Shown piece by piece: positions 1-8,250 of a DNA stretch of 64,000 nucleotides. The DNA comes from JAJKIV01 sp036741775 (lineage in GTDB: Bacteria > Gemmatimonadota > Gemmatimonadetes > Gemmatimonadales > Gemmatimonadaceae): positions 1 through 64,000 of the forward strand of contig DAINRQ010000015.1 in the NCBI GenBank assembly GCA_036741775.1, written 5' to 3'. The first letter of the stretch is position 1. The number at the start of each line of letters is the position of its first letter. The notes under the pieces were generated by a model that worked only from the letters and a program-made list of their open reading frames with translations, was not told where the DNA came from and ran no database searches. The position numbers were made by a program, and so were the translations under genes.

Positions 1-22
1 GCTGGAAGGATTCGATGTGATA

Positions 23-89
23 GGGGTCAGAGTCCTAACCCATCGTTTCCACGCGACGCGTGGAAACGATGGGTTAGGACTCTGACCCC
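23..89. repeat. GGGGTCAG-ended perfect hairpin, copy 1
   Basis: This is a perfect inverted repeat with 33-bp arms (23-55 and 57-89) around a single base. The outer 12 bases of each arm read GGGGTCAGAGTC and its complement. The inner stem contains CATCGTTTCC. It lies 17 bp beyond the stop codon of the AraC-type gene on the minus strand. The same outer sequence ends the hairpins at 27231, 29612 and 43928, and a half copy lies at 21878, so this is a dispersed family and not a one-off terminator. No T-run follows it, so classical Rho-independent termination is not evident. It resembles REP-type palindromes mobilised by single-strand tyrosine transposases, but no transposase is in the window. Confidence 0.85.
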
Positions 90-106
90 AAACGGACCAA
101 ACGGAG

Positions 107-946
107 CTATGCGACGCGCTCGGCGGTGGATGCCGCGGGACGCGCGACCGCGCGGGCATAGCTCCCCGGCGTCACGCCGACGATCCGTTTGAAGTAGCGC
201 GTGAGATGGCTCTGGTCGGAGAAGCCCGTCGCGTGGACGACGTGCGTGAGTGGGTAGCCGCTCCGGATCAGGCGGCGGGCCTGATGGATCCGTACCTGTT
301 CCAGGTACTTGTAGGGCGGCAAACCGAACGATGCGCGGAACACCCGAATGAGGTGGAAGCTGCTGAGTCCCGCCTCGCGAGCCAGCTCGCCGATCGTCAC
401 CGTGCGGGCGTACTCTGCGTCCAGCAGCTCTCGTACGCGCCGCAGCGCCGCGCTCGACCGCGGAGCCGGGAGAGCGGTGCGTCGGGCATCCGGCGTAGAG
501 CCGTGACGCAATACGAGCTCGCCGAGCGTTTCGAGAAGCGCACACTCCTTTCGCATGCGATCCGCGTCGCTCTCGAGCACGATGTGCGTCTGGCGCACGC
601 GATCCGCGAGACGCGGGTCGTGTACGTACGAGCCGTCGAAGGTTGGCGCGCAGTCGCGGCCCGTTGCTTCACGCGCGACGAATCGGAGGAGCGACTCGCT
701 CGGGTAGAGCGTGCGGTAGCTCCAGCCCTCGTCGGTCGCCGGAGCGCCCGTGTGCACCTCGCCCGGGGCGAACGTGATCACGGAGCCGACTGCGTGAATG
801 TCCTCGCCGCCCCGAAACGTCGTTCGCGCGGCGCCTGTCTCGACGACGCCAATCACGTACTCGTCGTGCGCGTGCGGCGCGAACCGCTGCCGCGTGTACC
901 GCGCCCGTAGGAGCTCAACAGGCTCGAAGACGTGCACGCGCGTCAT
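107..946 (-). CDS. AraC family transcriptional regulator (cupin sensor plus HTH)
   Basis: A transcription factor of about 279 residues. The N-terminal half is an AraC-type cupin sensor; the HAHDEY motif near residue 25 and the GSVITFAPGEVHTG segment are typical. The C-terminal third carries two helix-turn-helix units; TIGELAREAGLSSFHLIRVF and the second-helix segment THVVHATGFSDQSHLTRYFK are canonical. The start is placed at the ATG of MTRVHVFE because the cupin begins there; the reading frame stays open upstream to 1069. The effector is not predictable. This is one of three AraC-like regulators in the first 9 kb. Its 3' end is followed after 17 bp by the hairpin at 23-89. Confidence 0.9.
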   Translation of the reverse strand: MTRVHVFEPVELLRARYTRQRFAPHAHDEYVIGVVETGAARTTFRGGEDIHAVGSVITFAPGEVHTGAPATDEGWSYRTLYPSESLLRFVAREATGRDCAPTFDGSYVHDPRLADRVRQTHIVLESDADRMRKECALLETLGELVLRHGSTPDARRTALPAPRSSAALRRVRELLDAEYARTVTIGELAREAGLSSFHLIRVFRASFGLPPYKYLEQVRIHQARRLIRSGYPLTHVVHATGFSDQSHLTRYFKRIVGVTPGSYARAVARPAASTAERVA

Positions 947-1164
947 CGTGGCCGTTTCGGCGGCGATCGGTCTCTCGGGCATCGCGGGGTGGGGTTGAGG
1001 GGCAAGCGAAAGCTCGCACCCGGGTAGCCCAACCCGCCACAACAGGTGTGTCGAAGCGAACCAGACCACCTATCGGCCGTCCGCAGCCGGGTCCGCCGCT
1101 TGGGCGCGGGCACCCTGCCCTCAGGCGATCCACGAACAGCAGCCTGCGCCCGGAGTGACGGCCG

Positions 1165-3810
1165 CTACTCCGCTCTCATCGCCGTCATCGGGTCCACGCG
1201 AGCGGCGCGGCGCGCTGGGACGACCCACGCGATCGTCGCCACGACGAGTAGCACGAGCAGCCCAACCAGGAATGCGAACGGATCGCTCGCTTCCACGCCG
1301 TAGAGAAAGCTTCGCATCGTGCGCGCGAGCGCCACCGCACCGAGGACACCCAACGCCACTCCCGGCACCACCGCGCGTGCACCATCGCTCGCCACGAGCT
1401 TCAGGACGTGACCACGTCCCGCGCCGAGCGCCATCCGCACACCGATCTCGCGGTGACGCCGCGCTACCGAGTACGCGAGCACGCCGTACACGCCGAGCGC
1501 GGCGAGGAAGAGCGCGAACGCACCGAACCCCGTCATCACGAGCATGACGAACCGGCGGTAGGCCACCGTGCGAGCCATGACGGCACTGAGCGACGACACG
1601 ACAACGGGTACGTCGCGATCGAGCGCGGCCATCTGCTCGCGAACGGCCTCGACGACCGCGCGCTCGGCGCCCGCGTGACTCACCACGAGCGTCACGCCTT
1701 CCAGCACGCGTTCGGGCCGCTGCCGGTAGCTCACGTAAACGGCGGGGCCACTCCCGTCATCGCTCGGAAAGCTCTTGATGTTCTCGACGACCCCGACCAC
1801 CGTCAGCCAGTCGTCGTGGTTGTCGAACGTCGGCACCCACTTGATACGCCGGCCGATGGGGTTTTCGTCGCCCCACGCAACTTTCGCGAAGGCGCGGCTC
1901 ACCACGGCGACGTGCGGCGATGACGCATGATCACTAGGCCCGAACGAACGGCCACGAACGAGCGGAATCCGAAGCGTCTCGAAGTACTGGTCGCCGACGA
2001 GCCGGTAGAACGCACCGCGATCGGACCGGGTGGGCTCGGCGTCCGTAACCCAGCCACCGCCGATCTGATTCCCCGAGTACGGCACCGAGTTCACGAGCGC
2101 CGCGGCGCGAACACCCGGCGTCTCCCTGATGCCCGTCAGCAGTTGATCGAAGTAGCTCACGATGCGGGCGCCGTCGACGTACTTGCTCTCGGGCAACGAC
2201 ACGTCGACGGTCGCGACGTTGCGTGGGTCGAAGCCCGGATCACCCGACATCAGCGTCGAGAGACTTCGGATGAGCAGCCCTGCGCCGACCGTGAGTGCGA
2301 GGGCGAGCGCAACCTCCGCCGCCACGAGCAGTCGGCGGGCGCGCGCACCGTCGCCGGTATTACCGCGACTTCCGAGAGCGAGCGTTCCGCGCAGATCCGC
2401 GCGCGCCGCCTGCCACGCGGGAAGCAGCCCGATCGCCACACCCGCGATCAGCGTCGCGCCGACCGCGAACGCGAGCGCGGCGGCGTCCACGGTGATCTCC
2501 GTGAGCCGTGGCAACCCCGTCGCCCGCGGGCCTAACGCGCCGAGCGTCCGGGTGAGAAGTATGGCAATGCCACACCCGGCGACGCCGCCGCCGACGGCGA
2601 TCACGACATGCTCCGTCAGCGCCTGGCGCATCAGTCGCCCACGGCTCGCGCCGAGCGCGGACCGGATGCCGAGCTCCGTCCGGCGAGCTTCACCTCGCGC
2701 GAGCGCTGCCGTCGCAACGTTCACGCATGCTACGAGGAGGACGAGTGCAACCGCGCCCATGAGAAAGACGAGTGGACGGCGGCTCTCACCCACCAGGTCC
2801 TCGTGTAACGGACGCATGCGCCCGCCGCTCAACCCCGCGTCCTTGCCGTACGTCGCCGCGATCGCCTCGAGAATTCCATCGACTTCGGCCCGCGCGGCAT
2901 CGACCGTCACTCCGGGCCGCAGTCGCCCCACCACGCTCCACAGGTAGGCGTCTCGCTGGTTGTCCGTGTCGGCGTAGAAGGAGCCGATCCAGACGTGCGC
3001 CCGATTGGGGTAACCAAAACCAGGTGGCATGACCCCGACGACGTCGTACGTACCTCCGCGAAGCGTGATGGCCACGTCCTCGAGGCGACGCTCGCTTCCC
3101 AGGTGGTTGACCCAGAAGTCGTGCGACACGACGGCGCGGCGTGGCCCGCCGACTCGTGTCTCGTCGGACGTCAAACCGCGCCCGATCGCGGGACGCACGC
3201 CGAGCGCGCCGAAGAAATCGCCGTACACCGCGGCGGTCATGGTTCGCAGCGGCTCAGCGAGCCCGGTGATGGTTGCTTCGTTCCACACGTAGGCGCCGAG
3301 TGCCGAGAGCGTCTTTGTGCTCGACTGGAGGTCGCGGAAGTTGGGCGGGGAGAGCGGTGCGTCCCAGTTGTTCACCGCGCCGAATACGCGGACGATGCGA
3401 TCCGCTTCAGGGTAGGGGAGTGGGCGGAGGAGAACACCGCGCACAATACTGAACACGGCGGTCGTGGCGCCGACGCCGAGCGCGATCGTGAGGAGCGCGG
3501 TGAGAGTGAATCCGCCGGTGCGCCGCGCCGAACGCAGCGCCATGCGCACGTCGGCTCGCAGCTCGTCGCCGTATGTCATACGTCGCTCTCGCATGATGGT
3601 CCGTCGTTCGCTCCGCACGCATTCGGCGCGGATGGATGGGATGTCGCCGAATCGCTCGCGGGCTCGCTGTCGTGCCTGGTCTGGTGGGAGCCCGGCGGCG
3701 CGCAGCTTGGCCTCGCGCATGGCGAGGTGGAACTCGATCTCGGCCTCGACGTCGGACTCGGCGCGACCGAGTCGGCCCGGCAGATGCAGGAACCGGCCGC
3801 GGCGCCACAT
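1165..3810 (-). CDS. ADOP-type FtsX/MacB-like ABC permease
   Basis: An inner-membrane permease of about 881 residues of the 'acidobacterial duplicated orphan permease' (ADOP) type. Residues 1-70 form the soluble N-terminal helical segment typical of ADOP (EIEFHLAMREAKLRAAGL, then RERFGDIP). A transmembrane helix follows at about 101-123 (TALLTIALGVGATTAVFSIV). There are then two MacB-like periplasmic plus FtsX modules, the second ending in VARRHREIGVRMALGAGRG near the C-terminus. No ATPase gene is adjacent, as expected for 'orphan' members. The start is the ATG at 3808-3810, 2 bp beyond the PadR stop codon, so the two genes form one transcript. The substrate is unknown; export or lipid-related roles are inference from FtsX/MacB homology. 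Confidence 0.92.
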   Translation of the reverse strand: MWRRGRFLHLPGRLGRAESDVEAEIEFHLAMREAKLRAAGLPPDQARQRARERFGDIPSIRAECVRSERRTIMRERRMTYGDELRADVRMALRSARRTGGFTLTALLTIALGVGATTAVFSIVRGVLLRPLPYPEADRIVRVFGAVNNWDAPLSPPNFRDLQSSTKTLSALGAYVWNEATITGLAEPLRTMTAAVYGDFFGALGVRPAIGRGLTSDETRVGGPRRAVVSHDFWVNHLGSERRLEDVAITLRGGTYDVVGVMPPGFGYPNRAHVWIGSFYADTDNQRDAYLWSVVGRLRPGVTVDAARAEVDGILEAIAATYGKDAGLSGGRMRPLHEDLVGESRRPLVFLMGAVALVLLVACVNVATAALARGEARRTELGIRSALGASRGRLMRQALTEHVVIAVGGGVAGCGIAILLTRTLGALGPRATGLPRLTEITVDAAALAFAVGATLIAGVAIGLLPAWQAARADLRGTLALGSRGNTGDGARARRLLVAAEVALALALTVGAGLLIRSLSTLMSGDPGFDPRNVATVDVSLPESKYVDGARIVSYFDQLLTGIRETPGVRAAALVNSVPYSGNQIGGGWVTDAEPTRSDRGAFYRLVGDQYFETLRIPLVRGRSFGPSDHASSPHVAVVSRAFAKVAWGDENPIGRRIKWVPTFDNHDDWLTVVGVVENIKSFPSDDGSGPAVYVSYRQRPERVLEGVTLVVSHAGAERAVVEAVREQMAALDRDVPVVVSSLSAVMARTVAYRRFVMLVMTGFGAFALFLAALGVYGVLAYSVARRHREIGVRMALGAGRGHVLKLVASDGARAVVPGVALGVLGAVALARTMRSFLYGVEASDPFAFLVGLLVLLVVATIAWVVPARRAARVDPMTAMRAE

Positions 3811-3812
3811 CG

Positions 3813-4163
3813 TCAGCGACCGTACTCCGGCGTGGCCGCGCGCAGCGCTTTCGCGATCGCCTCGACATAGCGATGCCACACCGTGCCCTGGTTGCGGAGG
3901 TGTGCGCGCCCGTCGCGCGTCAGCTGATAGTAGCGCGCCCGGCGCCCCGCCTCCGATTGCCCCCACTCGCTCGTGACCCACCCTCGCTCGGCGAGCCGAT
4001 GCAGTGCCGGGTAGAGCGTGCCTTCCTCGACGAGGAGGAGCTCTTCGGTGGACCCTTCGATCCACTCGGAGACGGCGTAGCCGTGCTTCGGCCCCCAGGT
4101 GAGGGCCTTGAGGATGAGAAGGTCGAGGCTCTCGCGGAGGATGTTGAGGTCGGCGTCGGGCAT
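3813..4163 (-). CDS. PadR family transcriptional regulator
   Basis: A compact winged-helix repressor of 116 residues. The PadR core is clear: LDLLILKALTWGPKHGYAV, then LLLVEEGTLYPALHRLAERG (wing and recognition helix) and RRARYYQLTRDGRAHL. PadR genes placed directly 5' of ADOP permeases are a recurrent pair and are thought to autoregulate the pair. A 12-bp direct repeat begins 6 bp upstream of the start codon (see 4170-4215). Translation probably continues into the permease, since only 2 bp separate the two genes. Confidence 0.93.
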   Translation of the reverse strand: MPDADLNILRESLDLLILKALTWGPKHGYAVSEWIEGSTEELLLVEEGTLYPALHRLAERGWVTSEWGQSEAGRRARYYQLTRDGRAHLRNQGTVWHRYVEAIAKALRAATPEYGR

Positions 4164-4169
4164 GGTTTC

Positions 4170-4215
4170 CCCTAGGCAGGCTATGGCGAACGTATCGTAT
4201 GCTCCCTAGGCAGGC
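4170..4215. promoter_or_regulatory. Direct repeat CCCTAGGCAGGC x2 upstream of padR (candidate operator)
   Basis: The 12-mer CCCTAGGCAGGC occurs at 4170-4181 and again, identical and in the same orientation, at 4204-4215, with a 34-bp period. The proximal copy covers the ribosome-binding region of the PadR gene (start codon 4161-4163). The intervening sequence is locally AT-rich (CGTATCGTAT) and could hold the minus-strand promoter. PadR regulators often bind near their own promoter, so this is a candidate autoregulatory operator. The assignment is inference; only the exact repeat is seen. Confidence 0.45.
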
Positions 4216-4297
4216 AAGGGTAGAGCGCAGGATCATCCAAGCACTCATGTGCGTGCTCGGTCATCGTTCGTGCTCCAATTGTCTCTCTTCACGACCC

Positions 4298-5665
4298 ATG
4301 ATCCGTTCGACCCTCGTCACTGTTCTCCTCGGCGGCTCGCTCGTGGCCACGTTCGAGGCCGCGAGCCGTCACGGCTCGGGCACTACGCTGCAGGTCGCCG
4401 CCGACTCGGTACGCTATAGCTCCGACTGGCTCAGCGTCCTCCCCGATGGCGAGGAGAAGCGCCGATTCATCCTCGACTGTACGGGCTGTCATCAATTCGA
4501 CGAGCAGGTGGCGCGGCCGGCTGGCAAGGCGCGCACGGCAGCCGAGTGGACCGAAGCGATCAACCGCATGCTCGGGTTCGCGGGCTCGACGACGGGCTTC
4601 CCGGTCATTGGGCACGGACGTGAAGCGGCGACGACGTCGCTGTGGCTCGCACGACACCTCGCCACGGCGCCCGTGCCCAAGCCGCGTCCGATCATGCCCG
4701 CGGGCGCGACCGTGACCGAGTTCGACATGCCGGAGGCGGGAGATCTGCCTCACGACGTTGCCGTCGGGCGAGACGGGCAGGTGGTCGTGACGGGGATGTT
4801 CACGCACCGCATGTGGGTGCTCGACCCGGCACGAGGCACGTTCGAGAGTGTAGAGATCCCGGTGCAGCAGGCGAACCCGCGCGCACTCGAGATCGACGCC
4901 GCTGGCGACTGGTGGGTGGTGCTTGGCGCGCGACACGCGGTGGCGCGATACAGCGTGCAGGCGAAGAACTGGCGCACGTGGCGGGGCGGCTTCTACCCGC
5001 ACAGCCTCGCGCTTGGCGGTGACGGGGCACTGTGGATCAACGGCCACTTCACGCACTCGCCGGAACTCATCGTTCGGATCGATACGGCGGCGACGGATTC
5101 GTCGCGCGCGATCGAGCGCATCGAGGTCCCAGCGCATCCGACGATGGGCCAGGGTCCCGGCGGTCCGATCCCGTACGAGATCCGCGTCGCACCAGACGGT
5201 CGCGTCTGGATGTCGGAGCTGCAGGGGAATCGGCTCTTCGCGTATGACCCGAAAAAGAAGGCGTCCGAGGTCTTCGACATGCCGGAGGCGTGGAGCGGCC
5301 CGCGCCGGTTCGATATCGACCGCCGCGGCATCCTCTGGATCCCGGCGTACGCGACGAACGAGCTCGTGCGCCTCGATCCCGCGACGCGTCGGTTCACGCG
5401 CTTCCCACTCCCCATGACGGACGCGGTGCCCTACGTCGTGAAGGTGGACGACACGAACGGGCGGATCTGGATCGGCACGTCAGCGGCGGACGTGATCTTC
5501 TCCTACGACGCGGCGGCGAACCGGTTCACGACGTACCCGCTGCCGAGTCGTGGTGCACTCGTCAGGCACCTGGCGATCGATCCGCGGACGCGTGACTTAT
5601 GGATCGCGTACGGTGCGTCGCCGGGGCGGATTCCGGCGAAAATCGCGAGATTGACCGTGAAGTAG
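4298..5665 (+). CDS. Exported cytochrome c-containing streptogramin-lyase-like beta-propeller
   Basis: A protein of about 455 residues with a hydrophobic N-terminal export signal (STLVTVLLGGSLVATFEAAS). A single c-type heme motif CTGCH lies near residue 50 in a short cytochrome-like domain. A seven-bladed-type propeller follows with Vgb/SMP-30-like repeats (VTEFDMPEAGDLPHDVAVGR, GRVWMSELQGNRLFAYDP, GRIWIGTSAADVIFSYD). Vgb-type propellers include virginiamycin B lyase, but fusion to a heme domain argues for a periplasmic redox or sensory role rather than antibiotic cleavage. The start is the ATG directly before MIRSTL; the frame is open upstream to 4199, but that extension lacks export features. 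The gene is divergent from padR. Confidence 0.8.
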   Translation: MIRSTLVTVLLGGSLVATFEAASRHGSGTTLQVAADSVRYSSDWLSVLPDGEEKRRFILDCTGCHQFDEQVARPAGKARTAAEWTEAINRMLGFAGSTTGFPVIGHGREAATTSLWLARHLATAPVPKPRPIMPAGATVTEFDMPEAGDLPHDVAVGRDGQVVVTGMFTHRMWVLDPARGTFESVEIPVQQANPRALEIDAAGDWWVVLGARHAVARYSVQAKNWRTWRGGFYPHSLALGGDGALWINGHFTHSPELIVRIDTAATDSSRAIERIEVPAHPTMGQGPGGPIPYEIRVAPDGRVWMSELQGNRLFAYDPKKKASEVFDMPEAWSGPRRFDIDRRGILWIPAYATNELVRLDPATRRFTRFPLPMTDAVPYVVKVDDTNGRIWIGTSAADVIFSYDAAANRFTTYPLPSRGALVRHLAIDPRTRDLWIAYGASPGRIPAKIARLTVK

Positions 5666-5775
5666 TGCAGCCGGTGTAGCGCGGAGTTCGTGTCGTCCAT
5701 GCGGGCGGGGCCAGGCCCTCGGTCAGGAAGCGTTGAAGAACCATTGTTTTCCGGTCCTCGCGGAGGCGCGAGCCC

Positions 5776-6621
5776 TCACGAACCTCGCGTCCGCCGGTAC
5801 CGCGCCGGCCCGACGCCGAGGAACCGCACGCACTGCCGCGTGAAGTGGCTCTGGTCGCTGTACCCCGCGCTCGATGCGATCTCGGAGATCGAATCGGTCG
5901 TCGACAGGAGCTGCGTGGCCGCCCACTCGCATCGCACGCGCCGGACGTACTCGCCGACGGAGACGCCGTAGTGGACGCGGAACTCGCGCGCGAGGTGTGA
6001 CGCGTGCACGCCCGCGTGCGCCGCAAGCTCGGCGAGGGTGTGGCGCTCGCGGAACTGATCGTGAAGCAGGTCGCGCGTTCGCGCCAGCCACCGGGGCGCC
6101 ACTGCCGATCGCTGCCTAACGAAAGTTCGCCGCATCGCGGTCGCGAACATCCCCACTACGAGGCCGTCAATGGCGAGCGGCGTCATCTCGTCGGCCTCGT
6201 CGATCTCTGCCGCCACGCGGCGGGCGTCACCGGCCGTGACCGGATCGCGCGCGAAGTTGACCGCCTCCAGAAGCGGTGCAAACGTCGCGAGCAGCGCTGT
6301 CAGCGATGGGTCTGGCTGGACGATCATGACGCGCGCGCCGTCGCGCCCGATGTAGTTCGCGTGGGTCTCGCCCGCGGGCTCCGTCCAGAGGGACGCCGGC
6401 ACGCACTCCAGCCGCCGGTTCGCGATCGCCGACTGAAACCCGCCGGCAAGCATAACGGCGAAGATGGGACGATCGTGTGTGTGCGGCTCGATCACGGTGT
6501 TCGCCGGGAAGCGCGCATCCGTGACGAGGCTCGAGCCGGTGTCGAACGTCCGGAATTCCGCGCTACCGGTCGTGACGGGGATGTGCCGGCCCGTCCGCAT
6601 GCTCACGTCACGGTGATTCAA
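5776..6621 (-). CDS. AraC family transcriptional regulator
   Basis: A regulator of about 281 residues. The N-terminal cupin-like sensor includes TVIEPHTHDRPIFAVMLAGG. The C-terminal AraC DNA-binding domain has HTLAELAAHAGVHASHLARE as first helix-turn-helix and SISEIASSAGYSDQSHFTRQ as second. An internal ATG at MRTGRHIP, seven codons in, is an alternative start. It is divergent from the small lipoprotein gene at 6736 with about 115 bp between them, so it may control that gene, but no operator was recognised. The region 5666-5775 downstream holds no gene. Confidence 0.88.
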   Translation of the reverse strand: MNHRDVSMRTGRHIPVTTGSAEFRTFDTGSSLVTDARFPANTVIEPHTHDRPIFAVMLAGGFQSAIANRRLECVPASLWTEPAGETHANYIGRDGARVMIVQPDPSLTALLATFAPLLEAVNFARDPVTAGDARRVAAEIDEADEMTPLAIDGLVVGMFATAMRRTFVRQRSAVAPRWLARTRDLLHDQFRERHTLAELAAHAGVHASHLAREFRVHYGVSVGEYVRRVRCEWAATQLLSTTDSISEIASSAGYSDQSHFTRQCVRFLGVGPARYRRTRGS

Positions 6622-6735
6622 ATCGCACGCCTCCGGTTCAAGACCACGGTTCGCTCCGCGACGGATATTGGTCGCTCTCGGTTCGGCGCCCAGCCGCAGC
6701 GCGCCTCGTCCCGCTCATCACTCCCGGAGGACCGC

Positions 6736-7335
6736 ATGCACACCGCGCGTTCGATTACCTCGCTCCTGAGTCTGCTCACGATCGTCGGTGTCATCGCCTG
6801 CTCGCCAGAACATGAGTCGGCGATCACCCAGCCGCCAGCGCTATCGCTCGCCGTCAATCAAGCGGTTGAATACTCGGTGACTGGCGGAGGCGTCGTCGAT
6901 TTCACAACCGCCGGCGTGGGCGTGGGATACTTCTCGTTCAACGCGATACGGAAGGCGGATGGGAGCGTCACTGGGCGATTCCACCAACGCCGTGAGACGG
7001 GCGCGACCGTCGTCGATTTCTCGGGCATTGTGACCTGTGTGACCATCGATGCCGCCCTCGGGCGCGCACGCATTGGCGGCGTCGTCACGGAGAATCGCTC
7101 GACGAACCCCAACTTCCTGACCGAGAACCACGAAGTTGGGGATGACGTCTGGTTCCGCGTCGAGGACAACGGGGAAGGCAGAAACGACGCACCTGACGCG
7201 TCGACGTCGTACGGATTCAAGCCCACGCTCGTGAACACCTCGGCCGAATACTGCGCGCTGCCCTTCACCGGGGCGACGTGGAACCCGCTGTCGACGTTCG
7301 CGCTCAGGAGCGGGAATATCCAGATCCGGCCCTGA
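6736..7335 (+). CDS. Hypothetical lipoprotein
   Basis: A 199-residue secreted protein of unknown function. Residues 1-22 are a lipoprotein signal ending in GVIACS, with the cysteine as likely lipidation site. The mature part is beta-rich and has no recognised catalytic motif; a Gly-rich stretch (SVTGGGVVDFTTAGVG) and one further pair of cysteines (VTCVT, EYCALP) are visible. The start is the ATG preceded by GGAGG at 6725-6729. The frame is open far upstream but that part is antisense to the AraC gene. Small lipoproteins with this post-processing repeat-free layout are common in Gemmatimonadota; I do not assign a function. Confidence 0.7.
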   Translation: MHTARSITSLLSLLTIVGVIACSPEHESAITQPPALSLAVNQAVEYSVTGGGVVDFTTAGVGVGYFSFNAIRKADGSVTGRFHQRRETGATVVDFSGIVTCVTIDAALGRARIGGVVTENRSTNPNFLTENHEVGDDVWFRVEDNGEGRNDAPDASTSYGFKPTLVNTSAEYCALPFTGATWNPLSTFALRSGNIQIRP

Positions 7336-7375
7336 TGACAGGGTGACTATCGCAGCAGCACTCGCGGCTACGGCG

Positions 7376-7542
7376 GAACGGTCTCGCGCGGACGGAGACG
7401 TCCCGAGGGGCCGTTCTCGTTCTTCCATTGCGGCCGAGTGAGCTCGCGCCACGCGACGCGCGTGGGGGAGCGTTGGTCTCGCAACGCCCAAAGAGATGAA
7501 GCGAACAGCCTGCGGGGACGGTGGCGTCCCGGGCGGCTGTTC
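7376..7542. repeat. Two related intergenic hairpins
   Basis: Two hairpins about 130 bp apart share a layout. The first, 7376-7416, pairs GAACGGTC with GGCCGTTC and GACG with CGTC. The second, 7503-7542, pairs GAACAGCC with GGCTGTTC and GGGACG with CGTCCC. Both place a GGACG-loop-CGTCC inner stem inside a GAAC...GTTC outer stem. They lie in the otherwise gene-free stretch between the lipoprotein stop (7335) and the TolB-like pseudogene (from 7638). They look like members of one small palindromic repeat family; no further copy was noticed. Confidence 0.5.
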
Positions 7543-7637
7543 CCCTCTCGCCTTCCGGTTGCGCGAGGGCGCATCCGGGTCTCGGAGCGATCCGACGATC
7601 CGCCCATCCGAAACCACTGTGATTGACTACTAGTCCG

Positions 7638-8066
7638 GCCTTGGCGATAGGAGCCGAACGTGATGCGGCGACCGTCCGGCGACCACGAGGCGTGCCCGTC
7701 GCGTCCGGGGGCCCGCGTTAGGCGACGCGTGCCGGTGCCGTCGGCGTTCATGACGTAGACCTCGTCATCGCTGTCCCGGTCAGAGTCGAACGCGATCTGG
7801 CCGCCATCGGGCGACCAGGAGGGGTGACGTGCGAACATCAGCGCCGAGCTCGTGTCTCGATGGCTGAGTCGACGCTCGCCCGTACCGTCTGCATTGATGA
7901 CCTAGAGGGTCGTGTTGCCGTGGCGCGCGCTCTCGAATACGAGCCGGCGACCATCGGGGGACCAGGATGGGTTGACGTTGAGGAAACTCGTGGACTGCGC
8001 GGAAGCGCGGTCGGGAGAGCTCATCGCGGCGACGAGGGCGGCGGCGAGCGGGAAGGGTCGGCGCAT
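7638..8066 (-). pseudogene. TolB/PD40 beta-propeller gene broken by a nonsense codon
   Basis: The minus strand encodes an export signal (MRRPFPLAAALVAA...) and then PD40 repeats: NPSWSPDGRRLVFESARHGN, a TAG stop at about 7902-7904, and in the same frame VINADGTGERRLSH, HPSWSPDGGQIAFDSDRD and ASWSPDGRRITFGSYR. The blade pattern L-Y-V-I-N-A-D-G expects tyrosine where TAG stands, so a TAC/TAT to TAG change is the simplest break. The propeller then dissolves after about 7638 into unrelated sequence, so the 3' end is also lost. Intact relatives are periplasmic TolB-like proteins of several hundred residues. Confidence 0.75.
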
Positions 8067-8149
8067 TGGAGGTTGGTGGCGGCGGACGTAGCGGGGGACC
8101 ACGAACGTGGAGCGGCGCGCCACTCTCGGATTGCGAATCCTTGCCGGCT

Positions 8150-8250
8150 TGCGGCTGCGAGCTGGAAGGCCAGCCGGGAGCTGGCAGGTTGCTAGCTGAA
8201 GCTGGTGGCTGGAAGGCTACTGACAGCAGCTGGTAGCTGGCTGTCGGCTC
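8150..8250. repeat. AGCTGG-word repeat cluster
   Basis: About 100 bp made largely of variants of AGCTGG/GGCTGG/TAGCTGG in both orientations (for example GAGCTGGAAGGCCAGC and CAGCAGCTGGTAGCTGGCTG). The array overlaps the 3' end of the AraC-like gene on the minus strand and supplies its last roughly 20 codons. It is one of several intergenic word-repeat clusters in this window, each using a different word (others at 11961, 18614, 21500 and 23117). Confidence 0.6.

Noticed and set aside
206..910. Long plus-strand frame opposite the AraC gene, and many similar antisense frames (for example 40498-41553 and 52931-54472)
   Set aside because: Arg/Ala/Pro-rich shadows produced by high GC at third positions; no domains, and the opposite strand encodes a clear family member.
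3811..4248. N-terminal extension of the ADOP permease to 4248
   Set aside because: It runs through the PadR gene in another frame and has no protein-like features; the family N-terminus begins at 3810.
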